Origin: an uncultured Nioella sp.
GTDB taxonomy: Bacteria; Pseudomonadota; Alphaproteobacteria; Rhodobacterales; Rhodobacteraceae
DNA: 64,000 bases
NCBI GenBank assembly: GCA_947495575.1
Contig: CANLZL010000002.1
Span: 310,001 to 374,000, forward strand
Direction of reading: 5' to 3'
Shown: piece after piece, positions 7,738 to 15,503 of the stretch
Position numbering within the stretch: the stretch's first letter is position 1
Layout of the letters: each line of letters starts with the position of its first letter
Notes under the pieces: model-generated
The model's database searches: none
Told to the model about the DNA's origin: nothing
Seen by the model: the letters and a program-made list of their open reading frames with translations, nothing else
Made by a program: the position numbers and the translations under genes

Positions 7738-9258
7738 TTACCCGACTGAACCTTCAAGTGAGATGGCGACCAACTGCTGTGCCTCCATGGCAAATTCCAT
7801 CGGCAAGGCTTGCAGCACTTCCTTACAGAAGCCGTTCACAACGAGGGCGACGGCCTCTTCTTCATCCATGCCGCGCTGGCGGCAATAGAACAGTTGATCG
7901 TCATCGACCTTGGAGGTCGTCGCCTCATGCTCGACCCGGGCCGAGTTGTTTTTGACTTCGATGTAAGGAACCGTATGCGCGCCGCACTGATCGCCAATCA
8001 AAAGCGAGTCACATTGGGTGTAGTTCCGCGCCTCTTTGGCCTTTTTGTGCATCGAGACCAGCCCACGATATGTGTTCTGTGCCTTGCCAGCAGAAATCCC
8101 CTTAGACACGATCCGGGATTTGGTGTTCTTGCCCAGATGGATCATCTTGGTGCCGGTATCGGCCTGCTGATAGTTATTGGCGATGGCAATCGAGTAGAAT
8201 TCGCCCTGGCTGTCATCGCCGCGCAGGATGCAGGAGGGGTATTTCCATGTAATGGCAGACCCGGTTTCAACCTGCGTCCACATCACCTTGGACCGGTCAC
8301 CTCGACAATCGGCGCGCTTGGTGACGAAATTATAAATGCCGCCAACGCCGTTTTCGTCCCCCGGGAACCAGTTCTGCACTGTCGAATATTTGATCTCTGC
8401 GTCATCCAGCAGCACCAGTTCCACCACGGCCGCATGCAACTGGGTTGTGTCACGTTGTGGCGCGGTGCAGCCTTCAAGATAGCTGACATAGGCCTCTTTA
8501 TCGGCAATGATCAGTGTCCGCTCAAACTGACCGGTGTTTTCCGCATTGATCCGGAAATAAGTGCTCAGCTCCATCGGGCAGCGTACGCCGGGCGGCACAT
8601 AGACAAAGGACCCGTCCGAGAAGACTGCGGAATTTAGCGTCGCGTAGAAATTATCAGTAATGGGCACGACGGAGCCAAGGTATTTCTTTACCAGTTCCGG
8701 GTGTTTCTGGATGGCCTCAGAGATCGAGCAGAAGATCACGCCCGCCTCTTCGAGTTCTTTCTGGAAGGTCGTGCCCACAGAGACCGAGTCAAAAACCGCA
8801 TCCACGGCCACTTTGCGGCCCTCAGCGGGGGCATCTTCCGCGCCCTCAACACCGGCAAGGATCATCTGTTCCTTCAGCGGAATGCCCAGCTTTTCATAGG
8901 TCGCCAAAAGCTTCGGATCGACCTCGTCCAGCGATTTCGGTTTCTCTTCCATGGATTTGGGTTTGGCGTAGTAATACTGGTCCTGAAAATCGATCTCAGG
9001 ATAGTTCAGCAGCGCCCAATCGGGCTCTTTCATCAACTTCCAGCGTTTGAAAGCTTGCAGACGCCATTCCAGCATCCACTCGGGTTCATTGTTCTTTTCC
9101 GAGATCAACCGAACGATGTTTTCATTCACGCCCTTGGGCGCGTATTCCATCTCGATCTCGGTTTCCCAACCGTATTTATACTTGCCACCCATGGCCTGAA
9201 CGGTTTCCACCGTCTCGCGGTCTACACCTTCACGCACTTCCGTTTCGACAACTGCCAT
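7738..9258 (-). CDS. sufB: Fe-S cluster assembly scaffold SufB
   Basis: SufB is the scaffold subunit that accepts persulfide sulfur and, with SufC and SufD, assembles the nascent Fe-S cluster. The 506-residue length is normal. Characteristic segments are [18 protein letters not shown] near the N-terminus, [42 protein letters not shown] (carrying the conserved cysteine) and, near the C-terminus, [27 protein letters not shown] with the conserved E and H. I choose ATG 9258 with GGAG just upstream rather than GTG 9264. Upstream is the first cysteine desulfurase; downstream a strong hairpin separates it from the non-suf insert, so SufB may be made at a different level from SufC and SufD. Confidence 0.97.
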   Translation of the reverse strand: MAVVETEVREGVDRETVETVQAMGGKYKYGWETEIEMEYAPKGVNENIVRLISEKNNEPEWMLEWRLQAFKRWKLMKEPDWALLNYPEIDFQDQYYYAKPKSMEEKPKSLDEVDPKLLATYEKLGIPLKEQMILAGVEGAEDAPAEGRKVAVDAVFDSVSVGTTFQKELEEAGVIFCSISEAIQKHPELVKKYLGSVVPITDNFYATLNSAVFSDGSFVYVPPGVRCPMELSTYFRINAENTGQFERTLIIADKEAYVSYLEGCTAPQRDTTQLHAAVVELVLLDDAEIKYSTVQNWFPGDENGVGGIYNFVTKRADCRGDRSKVMWTQVETGSAITWKYPSCILRGDDSQGEFYSIAIANNYQQADTGTKMIHLGKNTKSRIVSKGISAGKAQNTYRGLVSMHKKAKEARNYTQCDSLLIGDQCGAHTVPYIEVKNNSARVEHEATTSKVDDDQLFYCRQRGMDEEEAVALVVNGFCKEVLQALPMEFAMEAQQLVAISLEGSVG

Positions 9259-9324
9259 GTCCACTCCACTCTTCCGGCCCTGCGGCGGCCATTTCCCGCC
9301 GCCTCAGAAAGTGAAGCAGCCCTG

Positions 9325-10386
9325 TTAGATAGACCCGGACCGGGCCAGATGCCGGTCTCGCGCCTTCAACCAAGCTGCGGCGAAGGCCTCCAGCTCAGCG
9401 CGTTCTGTTGTGGGCCCGATCGAGACGCGGATCGCGCAACCCGCTTCAGCCTCGTCAAATCCCATGGCGCGCAGGACCGAGCTGGATTTCACCTTGCCGC
9501 TTGAGCAGGCAGAGCCCGCCGAAATGGCAAATCCTTGAAGGTCCATCTGCATCACTTGCGTCTCTCCTTTCCAGCCCGGCGTGACCAGGCAAGAGGTGTT
9601 CGGCAAGCGCTCTGCGCCTTTCCCGACCAAAATAGTTGTATTTCCGTCGAGGTCCAGAGTGTTTTCTAGAATATTTCTAAGTTCACGGACATGTTCCCAT
9701 GCTCCGCGATCAAGATCTTGTGTGCACTCCCCTGCCGCACCACCAAATCCAGCAATTCCGAGAATATTCTCTGTGCCGGATCGGCGGCCCATTTCCTGTC
9801 CGCCCCCCCGGATCATCGGGTCAACATCCAATCCGCGGCGCAAAACCAGCGCGCCGATTCCCTTTGGCCCGCCAATTTTATGGGCCGAGATCAGCCCCAT
9901 ATCGACGCCGGACCAATCGAACCCAAGCGGCATTTTGCCAAAGGCCTGCGTGAAATCACAAACGGCCAGACCCTGCGGTATCTTTTGCAAAATCCCGGTT
10001 TCGGAATTTGCCGCCTGCAACGTCGATTGCGCAGGATCAACAACTGTTACTTGGCCCGCCTCATCAACGGCCAAATCCTCGGTGACCCATGCGCGCACAG
10101 CGTCATGCTCGATACCAGCGCCATGTATCCCGCGCCCGCGCAGGGCCAACGCGGCGGCCTCAGTGGCACCGGAGACAAAGACAATATCGGCCGCCTGTGC
10201 GCCAAAGGCCTCGGCCACCTGCGTCCGCGCTTTTTCGACCAGAGCCACAGCCGCCCTGCCCTCTGCATGAACTGAAGACGGGTTGCCCACCACGTCCATT
10301 GCCGCCAGCATTGCTGCGCGCGCGCTTTCGCGCAGAGGCGCGGTCGCGTTCCAGTCCAGATATACCCGCTTGCGGCTCATGGGCAT
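9325..10386 (-). CDS. Cysteine desulfurase, IscS/NifS type
   Basis: This is a PLP-dependent class V aminotransferase fold enzyme of the NifS/IscS type. The start of the fold reads VYLDWNATAPL, the PLP lysine is in ISAHKIGGPKGIGALV, and the catalytic cysteine is in SAGSACSSGKVKSS on the flexible loop that marks group I desulfurases. This operon therefore has two desulfurases, this one before sufB and SufS at the end. The protein is somewhat short (353 residues from ATG 10386, chosen because GGAAGGG lies just upstream; a TTG at 10464 gives a longer frame). ATG 10380 is an equal alternative. It may supply sulfur to Suf or to tRNA thiolation. Confidence 0.92.
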   Translation of the reverse strand: MPMSRKRVYLDWNATAPLRESARAAMLAAMDVVGNPSSVHAEGRAAVALVEKARTQVAEAFGAQAADIVFVSGATEAAALALRGRGIHGAGIEHDAVRAWVTEDLAVDEAGQVTVVDPAQSTLQAANSETGILQKIPQGLAVCDFTQAFGKMPLGFDWSGVDMGLISAHKIGGPKGIGALVLRRGLDVDPMIRGGGQEMGRRSGTENILGIAGFGGAAGECTQDLDRGAWEHVRELRNILENTLDLDGNTTILVGKGAERLPNTSCLVTPGWKGETQVMQMDLQGFAISAGSACSSGKVKSSSVLRAMGFDEAEAGCAIRVSIGPTTERAELEAFAAAWLKARDRHLARSGSI

Positions 10387-10510
10387 CGGCCCTTCCTTGA
10401 TCGTTTCCTTGACAAAAGCATCCAGACGCCCATCACCAGCAGTGAAAACGGCAGGCTCACTCAAAGGCCATCACCAAAATACGTTTTGCCGCGTCAGCGG
10501 CGCATTTGGA

Positions 10511-10981
10511 TTACCCGTCTGCCCCGTCATCCACAACATGCAAGAGAGACGGAACCGCAGGGCATGGCATCAGGTCGTTTTCGATCACATCTGACAGGCG
10601 TGCCTGATGCAAGAACACATAGACATGGGCAGAGAGCCCTTCCCACAGCCGGTTGGTCAGTGATTGCGCCCGGCTGCCAGACGCCGCGCCAGTGGCCCCT
10701 GCCCCGGTATGGAGCGCGCTCACCGTTTCGTCGACTGCCGCCAGAACATCCACCACCCGGATTTCGGAGGTTGCCCTGGCCAGACGATAGCCGCCCCCGG
10801 GGCCACGCACTGATTCCACCAATCCCGCACGCCGCAATTTCACAAAAAGCTGCTCAAGATAGGGCAGCGAGATATCCTGCCGCTTGGAGATTTCCGCCAA
10901 AGAGGTCAGAGTATCGCCCGATTGCAGGGCCAGATCGGCCAGTGCGACCATGGCATATCGCCCCTTCGTGCTCAGTTTCAT
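10511..10981 (-). CDS. iscR: Rrf2 family regulator IscR (lacking the canonical cluster ligands)
   Basis: This Rrf2-type winged-helix regulator is the first gene of the suf operon and is expected to repress it when iron-sulfur supply is adequate. The N-terminus MKLSTKGRYAMVALADLAL and the wing RGPGGGYRLAR fit IscR well. The start at 10981 matches family alignments. The region that in E. coli IscR holds three cysteines and a histidine here reads HTGAGATGAASGSRAQSLTNRLW, without any cysteine and with N where H is expected (HTGAGATGAA and SGSRAQSLTN are its two halves). The only cysteine is C140 in DLMPCPAVP. This fits the unusual single-cysteine IscR described for Rhodobacter sphaeroides. Confidence 0.92.
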   Translation of the reverse strand: MKLSTKGRYAMVALADLALQSGDTLTSLAEISKRQDISLPYLEQLFVKLRRAGLVESVRGPGGGYRLARATSEIRVVDVLAAVDETVSALHTGAGATGAASGSRAQSLTNRLWEGLSAHVYVFLHQARLSDVIENDLMPCPAVPSLLHVVDDGADG

Positions 10982-11023
10982 GGTTTTCCCGTCCCTTTGA
11001 CCCCGCGAAACGCCCTCAGAAGA

Positions 11024-11040
11024 TTGACCTTTCCTGTCAA
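11024..11040. promoter_or_regulatory. Inverted repeat upstream of iscR, probable operator
   Basis: The sequence TTGAC-N7-GTCAA forms a perfect 5+5 palindrome 43-59 bases upstream of the iscR start codon. On the minus strand its first arm reads TTGACA, which could also serve as a -35 element. Position and symmetry suggest an operator for an iron-responsive Rrf2-type regulator such as IscR itself; this is inference. Confidence 0.5.
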
Positions 11041-11170
11041 CCCGCTTAACTGCGATCAACCTGCCCGCGCATGTCACGTGGGCGTTGGATCAGTTCTAGG
11101 GCGCGCGCGCGGTCTTCGTCAATGAAGCCAACGGGCGCGGACCCCGATAAAAAGATAAAAAGGAGCCGCG

Positions 11171-11824
11171 ATGCCTGAGGTGATTTTTCCTGGACCGGAA
11201 GGCCGGCTGGAAGGCCGCTACCACCCCCAGAAAGCCAAAGACGCCCCCATCGCAATCATCCTGCACCCGCATCCGCAATTTGGCGGCACGATGAACAATC
11301 GCGTGGTCTATAACCTGCATTATGCGTTCCACAACATGGGTTTTACGGTGTTGCGGTTTAATTTCCGCGGCGTGGGCCGCAGCCAGGGCGAATATGATCA
11401 GGGTATTGGTGAATTGTCCGATGCCGCCTCAGCGCTCGATTACCTGCAATCGATGAACCAGAATTCCAAACATTGCTGGGTCGCAGGTTTCTCCTTTGGA
11501 GCATGGATCGGGATGCAACTTTTGATGCGCCGCCCAGAGATTACGGGATTCATCTCGGTCTCTCCCCCTGCCAATATGTATGATTTCAGCTTCCTAGCGC
11601 CCTGCCCCTCCTCGGGTCTGGTCATCAACGGATCGGCTGACCGCGTGGCCAAGCCACAGGACACTCGCATTCTGGTCGACAAGTTGCATGAACAAAAGGG
11701 CATCACCATCACTCATGAAGAGATGGATGGCGCCGGCCACTTCTTTGAAGACCCCTATATGGATCCAATGATCGACAGCGTTCAAACCTATGTGCGTCGG
11801 CGTTTGACCGAGAACACACGCTAA
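11171..11824 (+). CDS. Alpha/beta hydrolase (dienelactone hydrolase-like, COG2945 type)
   Basis: This 217-residue cytoplasmic alpha/beta hydrolase has the oxyanion strand ILHPHPQFGGTMNNRVV, the segment LRFNFRGVGRSQGEYD, the nucleophile elbow GFSFGAWIG (serine near residue 108), a late acid in VINGSADRVAKP and the catalytic histidine in DGAGHFF. It belongs to the short hydrolases annotated as COG2945-like; the natural substrate is unknown. AAAAAGGAGCCGCG precedes the ATG as a good ribosome binding site. It overlaps the next gene by one base (TAATG) and starts a four-gene plus-strand operon running to 13503. Confidence 0.87.
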   Translation: MPEVIFPGPEGRLEGRYHPQKAKDAPIAIILHPHPQFGGTMNNRVVYNLHYAFHNMGFTVLRFNFRGVGRSQGEYDQGIGELSDAASALDYLQSMNQNSKHCWVAGFSFGAWIGMQLLMRRPEITGFISVSPPANMYDFSFLAPCPSSGLVINGSADRVAKPQDTRILVDKLHEQKGITITHEEMDGAGHFFEDPYMDPMIDSVQTYVRRRLTENTR

Positions 11825-12060
11825 TGGCCGGTGGCGGCGATTTCATCACCGAGCTGGCCGACGCGCTGGCCGTTGATGCGCTCAAAGCCGAAGAAGAGCT
11901 GGGTGATGAACGGTTGATCCAGCTTATGTCGACCCGGCTCAACTCTGCATCGCAGACTCTACAAGAGGCGTTCATGACCTCGGTACGTATCCGTCGCGCA
12001 GAGATTGTCGGCCGTAAATGGCTGGAGGCCTATGTGGCGAAGGCAAAGGCCGGCGAGTGA
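11824..12060 (+). CDS. Small conserved hypothetical protein
   Basis: This 78-residue, probably helical protein (EELGDERLIQLMSTRLNSASQTLQEAF) has no cysteines and no signal peptide, and I do not recognise a domain. Its ATG overlaps the hydrolase stop and its own stop overlaps the GTG of the HD-domain gene (GTGA), so it is embedded in a coupled operon. That tight coupling supports it as real. It may be an accessory subunit of one of its neighbours. Confidence 0.65.
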   Translation: MAGGGDFITELADALAVDALKAEEELGDERLIQLMSTRLNSASQTLQEAFMTSVRIRRAEIVGRKWLEAYVAKAKAGE

Positions 12061-12641
12061 GCGACCAGCTTGATCGGCAAATGGCCTTTCTGTTGGAGGC
12101 GGACCGTCTGAAATCTGTTTCGCGCGCCTCCTATCTGGCTGATCGTTCGCGCCATGAAAATAGCGCGGAACACAGCTGGCATATTGCTCTATTTGCTCTG
12201 ACTTTGGCCGATCAGGCCCCCGATGGCGTCGATATCTCGCGGGTGATTGCCATGCTTCTTCTACATGATTTGGTTGAGATTGATGCAGGCGACGCCCCGA
12301 TACACGGCGCCCAAGACGTGATTGCCATGGCCGCGAAAGAGGCCGCAGCAGCAGACCGGATTTTCGGATTGTTGCCGCAGGATCAGGGGCAGGATTTTCG
12401 CGCCCTTTGGGACGAGTTTGAAGCCGCGGAAACACCCGACGCGGTTTTTGCCAAAGCGCTGGATCGGTTCCAACCGCCCGTCCTGAACCTCGCCTCTGAC
12501 GGTGGCAGCTGGCCGAATTACAACGTAACCGAGGCGCAAATCGAGGCGCGGGTTGCCCCAAAAGTCCTACGTGGCGCCCCCGCCCTCTGGGCTTGGATCG
12601 CCCCCAAGATCAGCGCATGGTTCGCGGCGCGGGGCGAGTGA
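12057..12641 (+). CDS. HD-domain phosphohydrolase (5'-deoxynucleotidase-like)
   Basis: The protein has 194 residues from GTG 12057, which overlaps the previous stop (GTGA); an upstream frame lacks the family's N-terminus. The metal-binding HD motifs are SRHENSAEHSWHIALFA (first H and HxxxH) and VIAMLLLHDLVEIDAGD (HD), followed by an aspartate in FAKALDRFQPPVLN. This is the layout of HD-3/YfbR-like nucleotidases that remove phosphate from deoxynucleoside monophosphates. The exact substrate is inferred only at family level. The operon context (hydrolase, small protein, membrane protein) gives no further clue. Confidence 0.85.
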   Translation: MSDQLDRQMAFLLEADRLKSVSRASYLADRSRHENSAEHSWHIALFALTLADQAPDGVDISRVIAMLLLHDLVEIDAGDAPIHGAQDVIAMAAKEAAAADRIFGLLPQDQGQDFRALWDEFEAAETPDAVFAKALDRFQPPVLNLASDGGSWPNYNVTEAQIEARVAPKVLRGAPALWAWIAPKISAWFAARGE

Positions 12642-12699
12642 CCCCACCGCCACCCTTTGACACTGGACAGGCATCGCCCAAGGCGTCATCCCTGTGTCC

Positions 12700-13503
12700 A
12701 TGTTCTGGCGCGCACTTTTCTTATTGGTTCTGGTCATCGCGGCCTCTGTTGGGCTGACATGTGTTTTTGGCGCCAAGGTTCTGTTGGCATTGGGGCTGAT
12801 CCTGACCCAATTGAAGGTAATCGGTCAAAAAATCGTCGCCATAGAACTGCCCGCCATCATTATCTGGTTCAAAACCCAATTCGTTCTCTTCTTTCGCATT
12901 GAGCTGATCAAGAAATACCTGATGAGTTCAATCGCGCCAATGCTGGTGGGCTCGGCGTTGAAGAACCGCATTGTGGCTTTAATTTCTCGCTACAAGGAAA
13001 GCGTGCGCAGCCGCTATGCGGTGAAGATGGCGTGGTATGGTCAATTGGAATGGTATGAAAAGGCCATCGCAGCCCTGATCGTCGTTTTTGCGACTCTTGG
13101 CCTTTCTGTCAGTTCCATTGGCCTTTGGGTGGTCCTCTTCTCGGTCAAATTGCCGTTTATGATCGCTGCAGGCGTTGGCGCGTTGTGGCGTATCCTCTGG
13201 ACAACATTGGCGAAAATGGCGTTCAAGGCCGCCGCTTTCTTGCAACTCGGCTGGCTCTGGCGCCTTGTCAGCCGATGGTTGCCCGAAAGTTATCTGGAGC
13301 GCAAACGCCGGTGGGATTACCGCGTTGCGCGCGCCGTTGTGCGCCGGCGGCGCATGACCCTGCGCCAGTTACACGATCAGAAAGACAGCCTGTCAATGCG
13401 CCTTGCGCTTATCGCTGGCTATTTTCGAACGGAACGCCCTGACATGCCGGACCCGGAACAGCCAGACGACCCTCAACAGGAAAATGGCCGCAAATCCACC
13501 TGA
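12700..13503 (+). CDS. Basic integral membrane protein of unknown function
   Basis: The protein has about 267 residues and an N-terminal membrane helix (FLLVLVIAASVGLTCVF), further hydrophobic stretches at about residues 25-70 and 110-160, and a strongly basic C-terminal half (ERKRRWDYRVARAVVRRRRM) ending in an acidic proline-rich tail. I do not recognise it. The Arg-rich part suggests contact with lipid head groups or nucleic acid. It is the last gene of the 11.2-13.5 kb operon. Its 3' end overlaps the convergent amidotransferase gene by 31 bases. GTG 12694 is an alternative start. Confidence 0.65.
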   Translation: MFWRALFLLVLVIAASVGLTCVFGAKVLLALGLILTQLKVIGQKIVAIELPAIIIWFKTQFVLFFRIELIKKYLMSSIAPMLVGSALKNRIVALISRYKESVRSRYAVKMAWYGQLEWYEKAIAALIVVFATLGLSVSSIGLWVVLFSVKLPFMIAAGVGALWRILWTTLAKMAFKAAAFLQLGWLWRLVSRWLPESYLERKRRWDYRVARAVVRRRRMTLRQLHDQKDSLSMRLALIAGYFRTERPDMPDPEQPDDPQQENGRKST

Positions 13504-14246
13504 TCGCCTGAAAAAGTGGCCAGCGTGCCCGGTGGAACTTCGTGCCAATCGCCCTCATCCAGTTCCAAAGGTTCCGAGACGACAGCCCAACCCGCCCGGC
13601 TGTCTGACCAGCGGTAATAAACCGTAGGAACAATTCGATCACTCGACGCACGTAATGCATAAAGCGTTTTGCCATCCGAAAATGCCGCCGAAAGACGAAT
13701 ATGCGGTGCGGACCCGGATGTTTTAGACAGCGCCGTCAATTGGCCAACCGCTTTGCAAAACGCAGCATTGGGATCATCCTCCAACCCATGGCCCAAGGCC
13801 ATAAGGAACAGCGCCTCACTGTCAGATGTTCCGCGCCTGTGCCGGTAAAGCGCATCTGGAATCATCATGTCGGCTTCCTTTCGAAAGCTCTCAAATCCAC
13901 CGACCTGTCCGTTATGCATAAAGCTCCAATTCCCAACGACAAACGGGTGGCAATTGTCACGTGCCACGGCCGACCCGGTTGAGGCGCGAACATGGGCCAG
14001 GAACATTCCAGACCGCACTTGCGCGGCAAGAGAGCTGAGATTGGGATCGGACCAGGCGGGATAGACGTCACGGTAAAGGCCCGGGACCTCACGATGGGCA
14101 TACCAGGCTAATCCAAACCCGTCGCCATTGGTCACTGTCTTGCATTCGGCAGCATTCATTGACTGGTTGATCAGGGAATGTTGGGGGCGGCTAACCACCT
14201 CATCCAAGAAAATCGGTTCGCCACAATAGGCTGCCCATCGGCACAT
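13473..14246 (-). CDS. Class II glutamine amidotransferase (YafJ/EgtC-like)
   Basis: An Ntn-type glutamine amidotransferase begins MCRWAAYCGEPIFLDEVV, so the cysteine at position 2 becomes the N-terminal nucleophile after methionine removal. Other family landmarks are NGDGFGLAWY, FLAHVRASTGSAVARDNCHPF (the R and the N/CHPF glutamine-site residues), WSFMHNGQV and RGTSDSEALF. At 257 residues it is a stand-alone domain without a synthase partner, as in YafJ and EgtC. I chose the ATG at 14246 because the upstream frame would block N-terminal processing and GAGAGG precedes it. No ergothioneine genes are nearby, so YafJ-like is the safer call. The substrate is unknown. Confidence 0.9.
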   Translation of the reverse strand: MCRWAAYCGEPIFLDEVVSRPQHSLINQSMNAAECKTVTNGDGFGLAWYAHREVPGLYRDVYPAWSDPNLSSLAAQVRSGMFLAHVRASTGSAVARDNCHPFVVGNWSFMHNGQVGGFESFRKEADMMIPDALYRHRRGTSDSEALFLMALGHGLEDDPNAAFCKAVGQLTALSKTSGSAPHIRLSAAFSDGKTLYALRASSDRIVPTVYYRWSDSRAGWAVVSEPLELDEGDWHEVPPGTLATFSGDQVDLRPFSC

Positions 14247-14306
14247 TTGGCCTCTCCCCATAACGCTCGTTCAGAGTGGCGTAAAATGCCGGTCCTGACC
14301 AGTGGC

Positions 14307-14513
14307 TTAGCTACCGCGATTATTCGTCCGCGCATAAAGCCGGGCAATGATCTTGCTGGCCGTTTTTTCAAACATGAAGGGTAGGATGGCGTGAACAGAC
14401 GCTGCAACAGCCGCGGCCGCCAGCCAGAAGGCAAACCCACCCGCGAACCGGGCATGTTCCAGATAGGTCTCATCAACGGATCCGGGATGTTCGGTAAATA
14501 GACGGGCAATCAT
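14307..14513 (-). CDS. Small membrane protein, DUF6356-like
   Basis: The 68-residue protein opens with MIARLFTEHPGSVDETYLEHARFAG (family-like start, here cut into MIARLFTEHPGSVDE and TYLEHARFAG), has one hydrophobic segment (FAFWLAAAAVAASVHAILPF) and ends with a basic tail. I associate this pattern with the DUF6356 family from memory; function unknown. It may share an operon with the amidotransferase gene 60 bases downstream, and it diverges from the Lrp-type regulator. Confidence 0.7.
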   Translation of the reverse strand: MIARLFTEHPGSVDETYLEHARFAGGFAFWLAAAAVAASVHAILPFMFEKTASKIIARLYARTNNRGS

Positions 14514-14609
14514 GGGCGTCCTCCTGGCCTGCCGTGAGTGATATGGCTTGAATTATGTCAGAAGGCGTAGATCCTGTTGTCCCAAAAATCTCTCGATTTA
14601 TCTATATCG

Positions 14610-14626
14610 GTGAGATACTGTCTCAC
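14610..14626. promoter_or_regulatory. Palindrome GTGAGA-N5-TCTCAC upstream of the Lrp-type gene
   Basis: A perfect 6+6 inverted repeat with a 5-base spacer ends 22 bases before the start of the Lrp/AsnC gene and lies in the divergent region shared with the DUF6356-like gene. Lrp/AsnC regulators commonly autoregulate through such sites. The assignment is inferred from position and symmetry. Confidence 0.45.
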
Positions 14627-14648
14627 AGTGCATGAAAGTTTTGAGAAA

Positions 14649-15098
14649 ATGGACACACAAGACGCCAAAATACTTGATGAACTTCAAAGGGACTGTACGC
14701 GGTCTCTGGATGATCTGGCCGACAAAGTGGCCTTGTCGCGCAACGCCGTTTGGCGGCGGATCAAATCGATGGAGGAAAGCGGTCTCATCAAGGCGCGTGT
14801 GGCGCTTTTGGATGCGAAAGCCCTTGGGTTGACACTGTCGGTTTTTATGCTGATCCGCGCCGGCGCCCACAGCCCTGACTGGCAATCCCGGTTTTCAGCG
14901 GCCACGCGCGCGATGCCTGAGATCCTGTCAGCCTATCGGATGACAGGTGACCTCGATTATCTGATTCACGCCCATGTGCGCGACGTGGCCGATTACGACC
15001 GCCTCTACCAACGTCTGACCGCCAGGGTAGAGATCGCAGATGTCTCCGCCAGTTTTGTCATGGAAGAAATCAAAGAAGGCACAGCCCTGCCCGTGTGA
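14649..15098 (+). CDS. Lrp/AsnC family transcriptional regulator
   Basis: This 149-residue regulator carries an N-terminal helix-turn-helix (ILDELQRDCTRSLDDLADKV, then LSRNAVWRRIKSMEESGLI) and a C-terminal RAM/AsnC ligand domain with YRMTGDLDYLIHAHV and VEIADVSASFVMEEIK. I chose the ATG at 14649 because MDTQDAKIL is the usual family start; an earlier in-frame codon adds 24 unrelated residues. It stands divergent from a small membrane protein gene, with a palindrome in between. Ligand and targets are not evident from context. Confidence 0.92.
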   Translation: MDTQDAKILDELQRDCTRSLDDLADKVALSRNAVWRRIKSMEESGLIKARVALLDAKALGLTLSVFMLIRAGAHSPDWQSRFSAATRAMPEILSAYRMTGDLDYLIHAHVRDVADYDRLYQRLTARVEIADVSASFVMEEIKEGTALPV

Positions 15099-15127
15099 TC
15101 CATCAGGCCAGCCCTTGCTGCATTCGC

Positions 15128-15208
15128 GCGGCAGCAGCGGCCTGAGGATGGCCCTGACAAGGGCCTGACGAAGGCCGCCGCCCGGTCGACGCCATGAGGC
15201 GGCGAAAG
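15128..15208 (-). repeat. Dispersed structured 3'-UTR repeat, copy 2
   Basis: This is the second copy of the element at 1443-1525, again a few bases behind the stop codon of a minus-strand gene (15212) and in the same orientation. Pairing is kept with changed bases: hairpin CGCC/GGCG at 15190-15201 and GGCCC/GGGCC near 15149-15164. It fills the gap between the convergent Lrp-type and DUF1330 genes. Confidence 0.65.
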
Positions 15209-15211
15209 AAT

Positions 15212-15502
15212 TTAGTCCAGCGCCTCGATCAACACCAGATCCCGCTCGGACGCGCCCCGCGCATGGCTCAGCGCTTCCTGATAGGTGGCACTTTCATAGC
15301 ATGCATTGGCAGCCTCTAGTGACGGAAATTTGGCCACGACGTTTCTTGGATGCGCCCGGCCCTCTTTCTGGATGGCTTTCCCGCCACGCGCCAGGAATTC
15401 ACCGCCATGGGCGGCAATGGCTTCGGTCGCCAAGGCGGCATAGCGCATATAGGCCTCTTCATCGGACACGGTCACATGCGCGACCCAAAATGCTCCTGCC
15501 AT
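15212..15502 (-). CDS. DUF1330 family protein
   Basis: The 96-residue protein matches the DUF1330 dimeric alpha-beta-barrel family: AFWVAHVTVSDEEAYMRYA at the start, AAHGGEFLARGGK in the middle, and RNVVAKFPSLEAANACYESATYQEAL toward the end. Family members are small and function is not established. It begins one base after the alaS stop on the same strand, so it is probably co-transcribed with alaS, and it is followed by repeat copy 2. Confidence 0.9.
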   Translation of the reverse strand: MAGAFWVAHVTVSDEEAYMRYAALATEAIAAHGGEFLARGGKAIQKEGRAHPRNVVAKFPSLEAANACYESATYQEALSHARGASERDLVLIEALD

Positions 15503-15503
15503 A

